From the NCBI RefSeq assembly GCF_004519335.1, contig NZ_SOZD01000010.1, positions 1 through 64,000 of the forward strand: a stretch of DNA of 64,000 bases. The letters run 5' to 3'. A program made the position numbers and the translations under genes. Source of the stretch: Jiella endophytica. Lineage in GTDB: Bacteria; Pseudomonadota; Alphaproteobacteria; Rhizobiales; Rhizobiaceae. Under the pieces are notes generated by a model. That model saw only the letters and a list, made by a program, of their open reading frames with translations, had not been told where the DNA came from and ran no database searches. Of the stretch, positions 35,208 through 47,471 are shown piece by piece (position 1 is the stretch's first letter; each line of letters begins with the position of its first letter).

Positions 35208-35885
35208 TCAGGCCGGCGCGTTCAGAACGTAGCCCGCGCCACGGATGGTGCGGATCATCTCGGCGGAAAACGGCCGGTCGACCTTGGCCCGCAGCCGGCT
35301 GACATGGGTCTCGACGACGTTGGTCTTCGGGTCGAAATGAAAGTCCCACACCCGCTCGAGCAGCATCGTGCGGGTCAGCACCCGGCCGCGATTGCGCATC
35401 ATGTATTCGAGCAGGCGGAACTCGCGCGGCTGCAGCTCGATCTCCCGACCCTCCCGCCGCACCGTCCGGGCGATCAGGTTCATCTCCAGATCGCCGACCT
35501 TCAGGACGGTTTCCTCGCGGCGCAGCGGCGAGCGCCTGGCGAGGGCGTTGAGCCGCGCCATCAGTTCGGAAAAGGCGAAAGGCTTGACCAGATAGTCGTC
35601 GGCGCCCGCCTCGAGGCCTTCTACTCGGTCGTCGAGACCGGAGACGGCGGTGAGGAAGATGACCGGCGTATCGCGGCCGGACGAGCGCAGCGCCCGGATG
35701 ATCGACAGCCCGTCGAGGCCGGGCAGCATGCGGTCGGCGACGACGACGTCGTAGTCGCGGGTGCAGGCGAGTTCGAGCCCCGTCGGTCCGAAGGCGGCGT
35801 GGTCGGGGTCGTGACCTTCCTCCTTCAGCCCGCCGACGATGTAGTCGGCGGTCGAGACATCGTCCTCGATGACGAGCACCTTCAT
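35208..35885 (-). CDS. OmpR/PhoB-family response regulator
   Basis: 225 aa. Receiver domain with acidic D8/D9, phospho-acceptor D51 (VVVADRMLPGLDG), Thr in FLTAVSG and Lys in YLVKPF. C-terminal winged helix (REFRLLEYMMRNRGRVLTRTMLLERVW, ETHVSRLRAKVDRPF, IRTIRGAGYVL). It starts inside the phosphatase stop (ATGA overlap). As the only OmpR-type regulator here, it is the best candidate to bind the CTATACG operators. Confidence 0.96.
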   Translation of the reverse strand: MKVLVIEDDVSTADYIVGGLKEEGHDPDHAAFGPTGLELACTRDYDVVVADRMLPGLDGLSIIRALRSSGRDTPVIFLTAVSGLDDRVEGLEAGADDYLVKPFAFSELMARLNALARRSPLRREETVLKVGDLEMNLIARTVRREGREIELQPREFRLLEYMMRNRGRVLTRTMLLERVWDFHFDPKTNVVETHVSRLRAKVDRPFSAEMIRTIRGAGYVLNAPA

Positions 35886-36487
35886 TGCCGGCCGTTTTCT
35901 CCCGCGACACTCTCGAGACTCTCGCGCGACGCGTTCTCCTGATCGACGAAACGCGCGAAGGCCCGATCCATAGCGCCGGTTCGGCTCGTCAGCCAGGGAA
36001 AATGACCATAGGCAAAGGAAAGCTGGCCGCTCGCGGCCTCGGCGGGGCGCCCGGCAAGGGCATATTCGTAGATCGCGCTGGCGAGCCCCGAGCGGTCGGC
36101 GCCGCCCTTGCAGTGGATCAGCAGCGGCTTCGGCGCGTCGCGGATGGCGGCCTCGATCTCCCGCATCTTCGCCATCGAGGGCTCGCGGTTGGCCGAGATG
36201 CCGATGGAGGTGCTGATCACCCCGTGCTCGGCAGCGACGGCCTCTTCGCCGCGATACCATTCCTCGTCCGGATGGGCGCCCCGCAGGTTGAGGATCGAGC
36301 GGATGCCGTTCGCCTCGATCAGCTGCCGGAGCTGGCCCGGAGCGAGCTGGCCGGAGCGGTAGACGACGCCCGGCTCGACGGCGTGGATATTGCCGGTATA
36401 GGCGAGATAGCCCGCATAGGCTCCGGCCGGGGTGATCAGGAGCCCGGCGGCGAAGAGGGCATTGCGAAGAAATTTGGGAATGTGCAT
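35882..36487 (-). CDS. Membrane-anchored tyrosine/dual-specificity phosphatase-like protein
   Basis: 201 aa from the ATG at 36487. An N-terminal hydrophobic segment (residues 8-29) acts as a signal anchor, so the catalytic domain probably faces the periplasm. The PTP loop is LLIHCKGGADRSGL, with C126 and R132 in the CX5R signature; a general-acid Asp could be D74 (HPDEEW). An upstream ATG at 36532 would leave only 18 bases to the operator, so 36487 is preferred. First gene of the phosphatase-regulator-kinase operon (ATGA overlap). Confidence 0.85.
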   Translation of the reverse strand: MHIPKFLRNALFAAGLLITPAGAYAGYLAYTGNIHAVEPGVVYRSGQLAPGQLRQLIEANGIRSILNLRGAHPDEEWYRGEEAVAAEHGVISTSIGISANREPSMAKMREIEAAIRDAPKPLLIHCKGGADRSGLASAIYEYALAGRPAEAASGQLSFAYGHFPWLTSRTGAMDRAFARFVDQENASRESLESVAGENGRQ

Positions 36488-36550
36488 CGGCGTGTCCGGG
36501 GAAGTGATCCCCGGAACTACCGCCCCATGCATGCCGGCCGATTTCGGCTT

Positions 36551-36566
36551 CTATACGGATCCGTAA
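36551..36566 (-). promoter_or_regulatory. Operator copy 4 (phosphatase-regulator-kinase operon)
   Basis: CTATACGGATCCGTAA; toward the gene TTACGGATCCGTATAG, the most symmetrical copy with an inner TACGGATCCGTA palindrome. It lies 64 bases before the phosphatase start, suggesting autoregulation. Confidence 0.72.
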
Positions 36567-36627
36567 TGTCGCCGGATGCAAGGCTCGAGCACTTCTCGCC
36601 TGCGCCGGAGCCCTGATGCGAGCGTCT

Positions 36628-39348
<2,721 letters not shown>

Positions 39349-39630
39349 GAAAGGGGTCCTTCCCACTAATTCTCTGCGAGGCGACGAGGTCGATCGAACG
39401 TCGGCTGCCGCCGCCGTTCCGGTCGATCGTGGCGTTGTCGGGAGCCTGCAATCTCAGCGGAAGGCGGCTGGACTTTCGGTTGGCGCGAGAGATAAGAGGG
39501 GGCAAATCCGATGTCAACGGCGGCAGGACGCCCCGTTGCGGGCGGCGGCCGAAGCGGCCCCGAAGGGAGCGGCATGCCGAACGTCGGTACCATCCGTTTC
39601 GTCAGAAGTCTTCTGGAAGGAATTCACTCG

Positions 39631-40515
39631 ATGCCAAGAAACCTCAGCGTCCTGCTGGCGGCAGGCGCCTTCGTCGCCGTCGCCCATGGTGCCCTGGCCG
39701 CCGACGGCGACGTGATCGCCACCATCGGCAAGAACAAGGTGACCGAAGCCGAGCTGAAGGCCGCCGAAGCCGAGCTCGGTCCGCAGTTCCAGTCGATGCC
39801 GGAAGAGCGTCGCCGCTTCGCGGTCCTTTCGGCCCTCATCGACATCAAGGCCCTCGCCGCCGAGGCCGAGAAGGCCAAGCTGCAGGACGATCCGAAAGTG
39901 AAGGCGCAGCTCGAATTCGAGCGCGACCGCACCCTGCACAACGCCTATTTCGCCAAGAACGCCGTCAGCGGCGTCACCGATGCCGAGCTCAAGGCCCGCT
40001 ACGACAAGGAAATCAAGGCGATGCCCCCCCGCAAGGAGGTGCATGCCCGGCATATCCTGGTGAAGACCAAGGAAGAGGCCGAGGCGGCCATCAAGGAGCT
40101 CGACGGCGGCGCCGACTTCGAGACCGTCGCCAAGGAGAAGTCCACCGGCCCTTCCGGCCCGGACGGTGGCGATCTCGGCTTCTTCGGCCCCGGTCAGATG
40201 GTCCCGGCTTTCGAAAAGGCCGCCTTCGCGCTGAAGCCCGGCGAATACACCAAGGAGCCGGTGCAGACGCAGTTCGGCTGGCACGTCATCCAGTCGGTGG
40301 AGACCCGCGACGCGCCGCCGCCGGAGTTCGACCAGGTCAAGGATCAGCTCCGCCAGCTCGTGCTGCGCGAGAAGTACATGGCGATGGTCGGCAAGGCGCG
40401 GCAGAGCCTCGGCATCGACTATGTCGACCCGAAGATGAAGGCGCAGGTGGAATCGATCGAGAAAGAGATCGAGAGCGGCACCCCGGCTGCCGCGACCGGC
40501 AAACCCGCCAACTGA
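39631..40515 (+). CDS. Secreted parvulin-type peptidyl-prolyl isomerase
   Basis: 294 aa. Signal peptide 1-23 (cut after ALA), an N-terminal chaperone-like helical region, then a PpiC rotamase domain (about 135-225: [48 protein letters not shown]), and a C-terminal helix. It probably assists folding of exported proteins; divergent from secA, a common rhizobial arrangement. GGAAGG lies upstream of the ATG. Confidence 0.95.
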   Translation: MPRNLSVLLAAGAFVAVAHGALAADGDVIATIGKNKVTEAELKAAEAELGPQFQSMPEERRRFAVLSALIDIKALAAEAEKAKLQDDPKVKAQLEFERDRTLHNAYFAKNAVSGVTDAELKARYDKEIKAMPPRKEVHARHILVKTKEEAEAAIKELDGGADFETVAKEKSTGPSGPDGGDLGFFGPGQMVPAFEKAAFALKPGEYTKEPVQTQFGWHVIQSVETRDAPPPEFDQVKDQLRQLVLREKYMAMVGKARQSLGIDYVDPKMKAQVESIEKEIESGTPAAATGKPAN

Positions 40516-40588
40516 CGCAAAGCCTTGGCCGGTGAGGGCGCGGCGGGTCTTGCCGCCGGCCCTCAGGCCGCTTCGAGGAAGCCAAGCG

Positions 40589-41830
40589 ATGCCCCATGCC
40601 GTTTCGCCGCTCGCGCCGACCAGCCTTGCCGAACTGCCCGAAATCGCGGGCCTTCGCATCGCCACCGCCGAGGCGGGCATCAAGTACAGGAACCGCACCG
40701 ACCTGATGATGATGGTGTTCGACGCGGGGACGACCGTCGCCGGCGTCTTCACCCGGTCGAAATGCCCCTCGGCACCGGTGGATTTCTGCCGGGCCAACCT
40801 TGCCGGCGGCAAGGCGCGGGCGCTGGTCGTCAATTCCGGCAATGCCAATGCCTTCACCGGCCAGCGCGGCCGCGAGGCGACCGCAATGACCGCGGAGGTC
40901 GCGGCGAAGGCCGCGGCTTGCGCGCCGAGCGAGATCTTCCTCGCCTCGACCGGGGTGATCGGCGAGCCGCTCGATGCCGGCCGCTTCTCCCATCTCCTCG
41001 ACGGCCTCGCCAAGGCTGCCGAAGGTGATCGCTGGCGCGCCGCCGCCGAGGCGATCATGACCACCGACACCTATCCGAAGGTCGCGACCCGGACGGTCGA
41101 GATCGCCGGCGTGGCGGTGACGATCAACGGCATCGCCAAGGGCGCCGGCATGATCGCGCCTGACATGGCGACGATGCTCTCCTTTCTTGCCACCGATGCG
41201 CCGATCGCCGCGACCGCCCTGCAGGCGATGCTGCGGCAGGCGGTCGAGCCGAGCTTCAACTCGGTCACCGTCGACAGCGACACCTCGACCTCCGACACGC
41301 TGCTGCTCTTTGCCACCGGCGCTGCCTCCGGGCGGGGCGCTCCGGCGATCGAAGATGCCGGCGACCCGCGGCTCGAGGGCTTCCGCGCGGCGCTCGGCGA
41401 TCTCCTTCTCGACCTTGCCCGCCAGGTCGCCCGCGACGGCGAGGGCGCGCGCAAGGAGATCCAGGTAACGGTCGAGGGCGCGGCGAGCGACCAGGCGGCC
41501 AAGCGCATCGCCCTGTCGATCGCCAATTCGCCGCTGGTCAAGACCGCCGTCGCCGGCGAGGACGCCAATTGGGGCCGCGTCGTCATGGCCGTCGGCAAGG
41601 CCGGCGAGGAGGCCGACCGCGACCGGCTGGCGATCCATTTCGGCGAGATCCGCGTCGCCGTCGACGGCGAGCGCGACCCGGACTATTCGGAGGCCGCGGC
41701 CTCAGAGGTGATGCGCCGCGCCGAGATCCCGATCCGGGTCGAGCTCGGCCTCGGCACCGGCCGCTGGACGGTCTACAGCTGCGATCTCACCAAGGAGTAT
41801 GTCGCGATCAATGGCGATTACCGAAGCTGA
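40589..41830 (+). CDS. argJ: Glutamate N-acetyltransferase / amino-acid acetyltransferase
   Basis: 413 aa. Bifunctional ornithine acetyltransferase of the cyclic arginine pathway. The self-cleavage site is visible in [16 protein letters not shown]: cleavage before T195 makes the alpha and beta chains, and that Thr becomes the nucleophile. Also [19 protein letters not shown] and the C-terminal [11 protein letters not shown]. Start after GAGGAAGCC. The 3' end overlaps the next gene by 32 bases. Confidence 0.97.
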   Translation: MPHAVSPLAPTSLAELPEIAGLRIATAEAGIKYRNRTDLMMMVFDAGTTVAGVFTRSKCPSAPVDFCRANLAGGKARALVVNSGNANAFTGQRGREATAMTAEVAAKAAACAPSEIFLASTGVIGEPLDAGRFSHLLDGLAKAAEGDRWRAAAEAIMTTDTYPKVATRTVEIAGVAVTINGIAKGAGMIAPDMATMLSFLATDAPIAATALQAMLRQAVEPSFNSVTVDSDTSTSDTLLLFATGAASGRGAPAIEDAGDPRLEGFRAALGDLLLDLARQVARDGEGARKEIQVTVEGAASDQAAKRIALSIANSPLVKTAVAGEDANWGRVVMAVGKAGEEADRDRLAIHFGEIRVAVDGERDPDYSEAAASEVMRRAEIPIRVELGLGTGRWTVYSCDLTKEYVAINGDYRS

Positions 41831-42599
41831 GAAGATGCGCCAGTTCGCCGTCGTCCGCCGGCTGGAAGCCGCCGGCTTCCGGGCCTGGCCGGCAACGACG
41901 ACCGCCTTCGACGGGACCTGGGCCGTGCGGCTGACCCGGTCGTTTCCGGCCAAGCGGCTGAATTCGATCAATCCGCTCGATCCCTCCGACACCACCGACA
42001 TTGCCGCAAGGCTGGCGCGGGCCCGCAAGACCTTCGCCGAGGCCGGGCGGACGGTGATCGTGCGCCAGTCGCCGCTCGCCCCGCCGGAACTCGTCGCCCA
42101 TCTCGACGAGGAGGGCTGGGAGCGCTTCGGCGAATCGATCGTCATGACGGTCGAACTGGCGAAGCTCGACTTTTCCGGCTGCATCGACCGGATCCCGCTG
42201 CGTGATACCGCCCGCTATCTCGATGCGAGCCTCTCCGTCCACGGCCGCCCGGCATCGATGCGCTCCGGCCTCGGCGAGATCCTCTCTGCGATCCGGCCGC
42301 CCTGCGGCATGTTCGTGCGAGAGAGCGAGGCCGGCCGGCCGGTGGCGGTCGCCCTGGCGATCCAGGACAACGACCTTGCGGGCCTGCTCGACGTGGCGGT
42401 GGCGCCGGAATGCCAGCGCCAGGGCATCGGCCGCGAACTGGTGCTGACCGCCCTGCGCTATTCCCTGCACAAGGGGGCCAAGACCGGCTGGGTGCAGGTC
42501 GAGGCCGACAATGCGGCGGGCTTCGCCCTTTACGGCCGGCTCGGCTTTGCCGAGGCCTATCGCTACGTCTACCGGGCGCCGCCGGGAGAACGGCCGTGA
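41799..42599 (+). CDS. GNAT-family N-acetyltransferase
   Basis: 266 aa. N-terminal half resembles a degenerate GNAT fold; the C-terminal half has the acetyl-CoA motif [24 protein letters not shown], then [29 protein letters not shown]. The target is unknown. ATG 41799 directly follows AAGGAGT; ATG 41811 is an alternative with more natural spacing. Coupled to argJ upstream and to mutT downstream (GTGA overlap). Confidence 0.9.
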   Translation: MSRSMAITEAEKMRQFAVVRRLEAAGFRAWPATTTAFDGTWAVRLTRSFPAKRLNSINPLDPSDTTDIAARLARARKTFAEAGRTVIVRQSPLAPPELVAHLDEEGWERFGESIVMTVELAKLDFSGCIDRIPLRDTARYLDASLSVHGRPASMRSGLGEILSAIRPPCGMFVRESEAGRPVAVALAIQDNDLAGLLDVAVAPECQRQGIGRELVLTALRYSLHKGAKTGWVQVEADNAAGFALYGRLGFAEAYRYVYRAPPGERP

Positions 42600-43024
42600 G
42601 CGGCAGCGAGGCGAAGCGGCTTCTCCTCGTCGTCGCCTGCGCCCTGCTCGATGCCGATGGCCGGGTGCTGATCGCCCAGCGGCCGGAGGGCAAGTCGCTC
42701 GCCGGGCTCTGGGAGTTTCCGGGCGGCAAGGTCGAGCCGGGGGAATCGCCCGAGGCTGCGCTGATCCGCGAGCTTGCCGAGGAACTCGGCGTCGTGACCC
42801 AGCAAGCCTGCCTCGCTCCGCTGACCTTCGCCAGCCACGCCTATGACGATTTCCACCTTCTGATGCCGCTCTTCGTCTGCCGGAGATATGAGGGCTCGCC
42901 GGCATCGCGCGAGGGCCAGGCGCTGAAATGGGTGCGGGCCGGGGCGTTGCGGGACTATCCGATGCCGCCGGCCGACGCGCCGCTGATCGCCCATCTCGTC
43001 GATCTTCTCGGCCCGAGGAGCTGA
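42596..43024 (+). CDS. mutT: MutT-type Nudix hydrolase (8-oxo-dGTP diphosphatase)
   Basis: 142 aa. Removes oxidised dGTP from the nucleotide pool. The Nudix box is complete: GGKVEPGESPEAALIRELAEELGV, within the segment after GLWEFP. GTG start overlaps the stop of the GNAT gene (GTGA), with GGGAGAA upstream. The order argJ-GNAT-mutT is common in Rhizobiales. Confidence 0.93.
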   Translation: MSGSEAKRLLLVVACALLDADGRVLIAQRPEGKSLAGLWEFPGGKVEPGESPEAALIRELAEELGVVTQQACLAPLTFASHAYDDFHLLMPLFVCRRYEGSPASREGQALKWVRAGALRDYPMPPADAPLIAHLVDLLGPRS

Positions 43025-43206
43025 ATCCTCTGGGTTTCTCGCCGGAAGCCGGCCGGAATACTTCGGCACCCTGCCGAAATCGCTTCGCCGGACGTTACGG
43101 AATGAAAACCATCTCTTGCCTTCGTCTTAACCGATCGTTTGCCCCTTAAGCACTTGTTCAGGCTTTGCCGGCAGTGTCTCGAGACGCGGGATCTGGAGAC
43201 GGCGAG

Positions 43207-43530
43207 ATGAACGAGGGCGAGGGCCTGCGAGAGGCGGAAGTCTACGACGGCAGCCTGCCGGCACGCTTCAAGCCGGCACCCGGCGGCCTGCTTCTGCGCG
43301 GCACCGTTCTCGTTGCCGGCGCGCTCGTCGCTCTGGCGATGGTCATCGTCCCGCTCGTCGACCGCAGCGGCAGCACGCAGCTCGCCTCCGGCGGCCCGGA
43401 TCTCGACATGATGTTCACCGGCTCGATCGACGCTCCCCGCCAGTATGTCATCCGCCGCAGCGTCCTGCAGGCGCCCGGCAGCCCGCCCTGCATCCTGTTT
43501 GCCGACGGCGCCAGCCGCGGAGGCTGCTGA
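43207..43530 (+). CDS. Small single-pass membrane protein upstream of a Flp pilin
   Basis: 107 aa. One hydrophobic segment (about 31-52: LRGTVLVAGALVALAMVIVPLV) preceded by a charged cytoplasmic stretch and followed by about 55 residues that end in a Cys-containing tail (PPCILFADGASRGGC). Start after TGGAGACGGCG. Its stop overlaps the pilin ATG (TGATG), so the two are coupled. Family unknown. Confidence 0.65.
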   Translation: MNEGEGLREAEVYDGSLPARFKPAPGGLLLRGTVLVAGALVALAMVIVPLVDRSGSTQLASGGPDLDMMFTGSIDAPRQYVIRRSVLQAPGSPPCILFADGASRGGC

Positions 43531-43733
43531 TGGGTGGTCCTCGCCTCTCAGCAGCGGGCCGGCAAAGTCGCCTGGGGCGCTTCGCCGGTTGCGAGAGCGG
43601 CGGTACGGCGATCGAATACACCCTCGTCTGTGCCTTCATGGCCGTCGCGCTGATCGCGGCACTCGAATTGCTGCACGATCCGCTGATCACTCTTCTCACC
43701 GACGTCGCGGGGATGATGCAGGTGCCGGGCTAA
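43530..43733 (+). CDS. Flp-family type IVb pilin
   Basis: 67 aa. The prepilin signature is RFAGCESGGTAIEYTLVCAFMAVALIAAL: Gly before the cleavage position, the conserved Glu/Tyr (IEY) and the hydrophobic helix, as in Flp pilins. No tad/cpa assembly genes lie nearby, so it would depend on machinery elsewhere. Confidence 0.85.
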   Translation: MGGPRLSAAGRQSRLGRFAGCESGGTAIEYTLVCAFMAVALIAALELLHDPLITLLTDVAGMMQVPG

Positions 43734-43778
43734 GGCCCGAGACAGGCTTCCCCCGATCCCTGCAAGCGGTTCCGCCGG

Positions 43779-44678
43779 TCAGGAGAGATCCTCCGACCGG
43801 TCCTTCAGCGCTGCCGCAAGGCTCGTCTTGCCACTGCCCGGCCTCAGCGGCTTCTGCTGGCTCTCATGCGGCGACCATCCCGACAGATAGATGACGTCGA
43901 AGCTCGCCCGGATGCGCCCGTCGGGATCGGCGAAGCGCTCGGCATAGATCTCCGCGGCCCGCAGGAAGAAGCGGCGGGTCGCCGGGCGGCGCGAGCGCTC
44001 GGTCAGGACATTGGCCGCTCCCATCGCCCGAAGGTCGCGGGCGAGCGCGAAGAGATTGTCGTAGCGCACGGTCAGCCGGTCGAAATCTGTGACGGGAAGC
44101 GCAAAGCCGCTGCGCTGGAGCAGCGCCCCCGCTTCGCGAATCTCGGTGAACGGGCCGACCCGCGGCGAGACGCCACCGAAGACCTCGCTTTCGGCGTGAA
44201 GCAGCGCCGTGCGCAACTCGTTCAGCGTCTCGCCGCCGAGAAAGGCGGCGAGGAACAGCCCGTCCGGCCGCAGCGCCCGGCGGAGCTGGGCGAGCATTCC
44301 CGGCACGTCGTTGACAAACTGCATCGACAGGGCCGAGACGACGAGATCGACGCTGTCGGGGGCGAGCGGCAGGAACTCCTCGTCCGCCACCACGGCGAGC
44401 GGCTCGTCCTTCAGGAGAAACGCCAGCCGCTCGATCCGGACGACCCGGTCGCAATGGCCGCCCGCCCGCATATACGCCGCCATCTCGCCGAAGAAGCCGC
44501 CAAGGTCCACCGCCACCTCGAAGCGCCGCTCGACGACGGCGAGGCGCTCGGAAAGCTCGGCGGCGACGGCCTTCATCAGGAAGCCGGCGCCCTCGTCCCG
44601 CTCGCCTTGAAGCCAGCGCCGGCGCTGGCGGTCGAGGAGGTCGCGGTCGAAGGGGGCGGGGGAGATTGGTTCGGACAT
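43779..44678 (-). CDS. SAM-dependent methyltransferase fold protein, NDUFAF5/BioC-like
   Basis: 299 aa. SAM-binding motif I (EVAVDLGGFFGEMAAYM) has GG-F-G instead of the typical GxGxG; VVSALSMQFVNDVPGML and RALRPDGLFLAAFLGGETLNELR match the NDUFAF5/BioC group. Mitochondrial NDUFAF5 hydroxylates an Arg of complex I, so the true reaction may not be methylation. The start at 44678 opens with MSEPISPAPFDRDLL, typical for alphaproteobacterial members. Divergent from comF. Confidence 0.85.
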   Translation of the reverse strand: MSEPISPAPFDRDLLDRQRRRWLQGERDEGAGFLMKAVAAELSERLAVVERRFEVAVDLGGFFGEMAAYMRAGGHCDRVVRIERLAFLLKDEPLAVVADEEFLPLAPDSVDLVVSALSMQFVNDVPGMLAQLRRALRPDGLFLAAFLGGETLNELRTALLHAESEVFGGVSPRVGPFTEIREAGALLQRSGFALPVTDFDRLTVRYDNLFALARDLRAMGAANVLTERSRRPATRRFFLRAAEIYAERFADPDGRIRASFDVIYLSGWSPHESQQKPLRPGSGKTSLAAALKDRSEDLS

Positions 44679-44832
44679 CAGCTTGTGTTCGCTCGAAGCG
44701 TCTTTCGTCTTGACGGGGGTAGCTGTCTGCAGGTGGAATGCCGTCAAGGCAAGGTCGGGAGGAAACGTGGCCGGAGACGGTGGCCACGCCGGCCGGCGAT
44801 GGGCCGGCTGCCATGCCTGTGGACCCCAGACG

Positions 44833-45600
44833 ATGCACCTGTTCAAGCGCGGCAGGGCCGCCATCACCAACTCGCTCGGGCGACTGCTGTTTCCGGCGGT
44901 CTGCGCCGGATGCCAGAGCGCGGTGACGCGGGCGGGCAGCGTCTGCCCGGAATGCTGGACGAAGCTGCGCTTCATCGAGCGGCCCTATTGCGAGGTGCTC
45001 GGCCTGCCGTTCTCCTACGATCTCGGCCGGGGCTTTCTGTCCGCCGAGGCGATCGCCGAGCCGCCGCCATTCGGCCGGCTGCGGGCCGCCGTTCTCTATC
45101 AGGACCTCGCCGCCCAGCTGGTCACCGCGCTGAAATACGGCGACCGGACCGACCTCGTGCCGCTGATGGCCGGCTGGATGCGCCGGGCCGGCGACGAGCT
45201 TCTCGGCGAGACCGAGGTGATCGTGCCGGTGCCGCTGCATGCCGGGCGGCTGTGGCGCCGCCGCTTCAACCAGTCGGCCGAGCTCGGGCGGCACATCGCC
45301 CGCCATTCCGGCCTCAGCTTCGCACCGCTGGCCCTGAAGCGCGTCAAGGCGACGCGCACCCAGGTTGGCCTCGGCCAGAAGCAGCGCCAGGACAACATGC
45401 GCGGCGCCTTCCGGGTGGTCGACCCGCGGCGCTTCGAGATCGAGGGCCGGCGGGTGCTCCTGATCGACGACGTCTATACGACCGGGGCAACCGCGGCGAG
45501 CGCGACGCGGGCGCTGAAGCGCGGCGGCGCCCTTGACGTCGACGTCCTCGTCTTCGCCAGAGTCGCCGCCGGCGCCGCACTTGCGACCGGTCCCGGGTAA
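44833..45600 (+). CDS. ComF-family phosphoribosyltransferase-like protein
   Basis: 255 aa. N-terminal zinc-ribbon cysteines (CAGCQ and CPEC), then a type I phosphoribosyltransferase domain with PVPLHAGRLWRRRFNQSAEL and the PRPP loop VLLIDDVYTTGATAAS. ComF proteins aid DNA uptake in naturally competent bacteria; the biochemical role elsewhere is unknown. Start at MHLFKRG, no strong ribosome binding site. Confidence 0.92.
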   Translation: MHLFKRGRAAITNSLGRLLFPAVCAGCQSAVTRAGSVCPECWTKLRFIERPYCEVLGLPFSYDLGRGFLSAEAIAEPPPFGRLRAAVLYQDLAAQLVTALKYGDRTDLVPLMAGWMRRAGDELLGETEVIVPVPLHAGRLWRRRFNQSAELGRHIARHSGLSFAPLALKRVKATRTQVGLGQKQRQDNMRGAFRVVDPRRFEIEGRRVLLIDDVYTTGATAASATRALKRGGALDVDVLVFARVAAGAALATGPG

Positions 45601-45645
45601 GGCCATATCGTTGACGACGAATTCGTGACGAGGATGGTGAGGTCC

Positions 45646-45903
45646 ATGGCCGATGTGACGATCTACACGCGGCAGTTCTGCGGTTTCTGCTCGCGGGCAA
45701 AGCAGCTTCTGGAAAAGAAGGGCGTCGCCTATGAGGAGAAGGACGCCACCTCCTCGCCCGAACTGCGCGCCGAAATGCGCGAACGGGCGAATGGCGGCTC
45801 GACCTTCCCGCAGATCTTCGTCGGCGAGACCCATGTCGGCGGCTGCGACGAACTCTATGCCCTCGACCGGGCCGGCAAGCTCGATCCGCTGCTGGCCGCC
45901 TGA
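45646..45903 (+). CDS. grxC: Glutaredoxin 3
   Basis: 85 aa. Glutathione-dependent disulfide reductase. The active site is CGFC (residues 12-15) instead of the usual CPYC; TFPQIFV (cis-Pro) and GGCDEL bind glutathione. GAGGATGGTGAGG lies upstream of the start. Conserved order with comF and the nitrilase. Confidence 0.95.
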   Translation: MADVTIYTRQFCGFCSRAKQLLEKKGVAYEEKDATSSPELRAEMRERANGGSTFPQIFVGETHVGGCDELYALDRAGKLDPLLAA

Positions 45904-45930
45904 CATCCTGGCCGATCCGGAGAGCCGCTC

Positions 45931-46824
45931 TTGACCAAGTTTCGCGCCGCCGTCCTGCAGATGCGCTCCGGCACCGAGCCGGAGAGAAACGTCGCGGCCT
46001 TTTCGGCGCTGGTCGAAAAGGCCGTCGTGGCGGGCGCAGACTACGTCCAGTCGCCGGAAATGACCGGTATGGTGGAGCGCGACAAGGCCAGCCTCATGGC
46101 GCGGCTGCGACCGGAGGCCGCCGACCCGCTGCTCGCCGAGGCGGCGCGGCTCGCCGCGACACACCGGATCCATGTCCATGTCGGCTCGACGGCGGTGCCG
46201 CTGGAAGACGGGCGCGTTGCCAACCGCGCCTTCCTGTTCGGGCCGGACGGCGGAAAGCTCGCCAGCTACGACAAGATCCACATGTTCGACGTCGATCTCG
46301 ACAATGGCGAGAGCTGGCGCGAATCGCGCACCTACCGCCCGGGAGAGAACGCCGTGACGGCCGATCTCGACTTTAAGGGCGGACCGGCGAGGCTCGGCTT
46401 TGCCGTCTGCTACGACATGCGCTTTCCGCATCTCTTCCGGGAAGAGGCGCTGGCCGGCGCGGAGATCCTCACCTCGCCCGCCGCCTTCACCCGGCAGACC
46501 GGCGAGGCGCACTGGCATGTTCTCCTCAGGGCGCGGGCGATCGAGAACGGCGCCTTCGTGATTGCCGCCGCGCAGGGTGGCCTGCACGAGGACCGGCGGG
46601 AGACCTTTGGCCATTCGCTGATCGTCGATCCCTGGGGCCGGGTGATCGCGGAGGTCGATGGCAACGAGCCGGGCATCGCGGTCGCCGAGATCGACACCGC
46701 CGCCGTCGCTGATGCACGGGCAAAGATCCCGAACCTTGTGAATGCCAGGCCCTTCGCTGTTCCGGGAGCAGCCGGGGGTAGCGGCGAGACGATCCGCGTC
46801 ACCGGCGCGCTGGCGGCCGAGTAA
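45931..46824 (+). CDS. Carbon-nitrogen hydrolase, Nit1/deaminated-glutathione amidase type
   Basis: 297 aa. Nitrilase-superfamily Glu-Lys-Cys triad: Glu in YVQSPEMTG, Lys in SYDKIHMFDVD, Cys in FAVCYDMRFPHLF. The last two segments are typical of Nit1, which repairs deaminated glutathione, and this fits the position next to glutaredoxin. TTG start after GGAGAGCC. The stop overlaps the next ATG (TAATG). Confidence 0.92.
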   Translation: MTKFRAAVLQMRSGTEPERNVAAFSALVEKAVVAGADYVQSPEMTGMVERDKASLMARLRPEAADPLLAEAARLAATHRIHVHVGSTAVPLEDGRVANRAFLFGPDGGKLASYDKIHMFDVDLDNGESWRESRTYRPGENAVTADLDFKGGPARLGFAVCYDMRFPHLFREEALAGAEILTSPAAFTRQTGEAHWHVLLRARAIENGAFVIAAAQGGLHEDRRETFGHSLIVDPWGRVIAEVDGNEPGIAVAEIDTAAVADARAKIPNLVNARPFAVPGAAGGSGETIRVTGALAAE

Positions 46825-47381
46825 TGATTCATTTCCAGCTCCGCTGCCGACCGTCCGGCCATGGCTTCGACGGCTGGTTCCGCTCCAGCGCCGACTTCGA
46901 GCGGCAGGCCGAGGCCGGTCTCGTCGAGTGTCCGGTCTGCCGGTCGGGCGAGGTCGAAAAGGCGCTGATGCGCCCGGCGATCGCAAAGGGTGACGCGGGC
47001 TCCATGGCAGCGGCGATGGAACGGGCGTCCGGCATGGCCGCCCCGGAGGCTGCCGGGCCGTCCGGCGAGGCGCAGGCGGGTCCCGGCGGCGCAGTGGTTC
47101 CGGCCGGGCCGGCGGCATCGCCGCAGACCCTCGCCAATTTCGCGCCGACCCATCCCGAAGTGGCGAAGGCCTTTGCCGCCCTGCAGGCGATTTCGCGCAA
47201 GGTGCGCGCCGAGGCCGACTATGTCGGGCCGAAATTCGCCGAGGAGGCGCGGCGCATCCACTATGGCGAGAGCGAAGCCCGGCAGATCTTCGGCGAAGCG
47301 TCCAAGCAGGACGTCGAGGGGCTGAAGGAAGAGGGGATCACCGCATTGCCGCTGATGCCGCTGCCGGAAGACGGCCAATAG
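46824..47381 (+). CDS. DUF1178 family protein
   Basis: 185 aa. N-terminal zinc-ribbon-like part (MIHFQLRCRPSGHGFDGWFRSSADFERQ, then LVECPVC), a Gly/Ala/Pro-rich linker, and a C-terminal helical part ending GEASKQDVEGLKEEGITALPLMPLPED. This is the standard DUF1178 architecture, function unknown. Coupled to the nitrilase gene by one-base overlap. Confidence 0.93.
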   Translation: MIHFQLRCRPSGHGFDGWFRSSADFERQAEAGLVECPVCRSGEVEKALMRPAIAKGDAGSMAAAMERASGMAAPEAAGPSGEAQAGPGGAVVPAGPAASPQTLANFAPTHPEVAKAFAALQAISRKVRAEADYVGPKFAEEARRIHYGESEARQIFGEASKQDVEGLKEEGITALPLMPLPEDGQ

Positions 47382-47455
47382 GCGCCTAAAGGCTCGCCCG
47401 CGAGCGAGGGGATCACGATGACCGAGGGCTGAGCCGGCCCTCCGGCGCCCGACCT

Positions 47456-47471
47456 ATACGAAACCGTATAG
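47456..47471 (+). promoter_or_regulatory. Operator copy 5 (dedA)
   Basis: ATACGAAACCGTATAG on the strand of dedA; with two more bases it is the perfect dyad CTATACG-AAAC-CGTATAG. It lies about 150 bases before the dedA start and 11 kb from the two-component operon. Confidence 0.68.

Noticed and set aside
43864-47118. 1084-codon minus-strand frame over comF, grxC and the nitrilase
   Set aside because: Antisense shadow; the plus strand has three well-recognised, closely packed genes.
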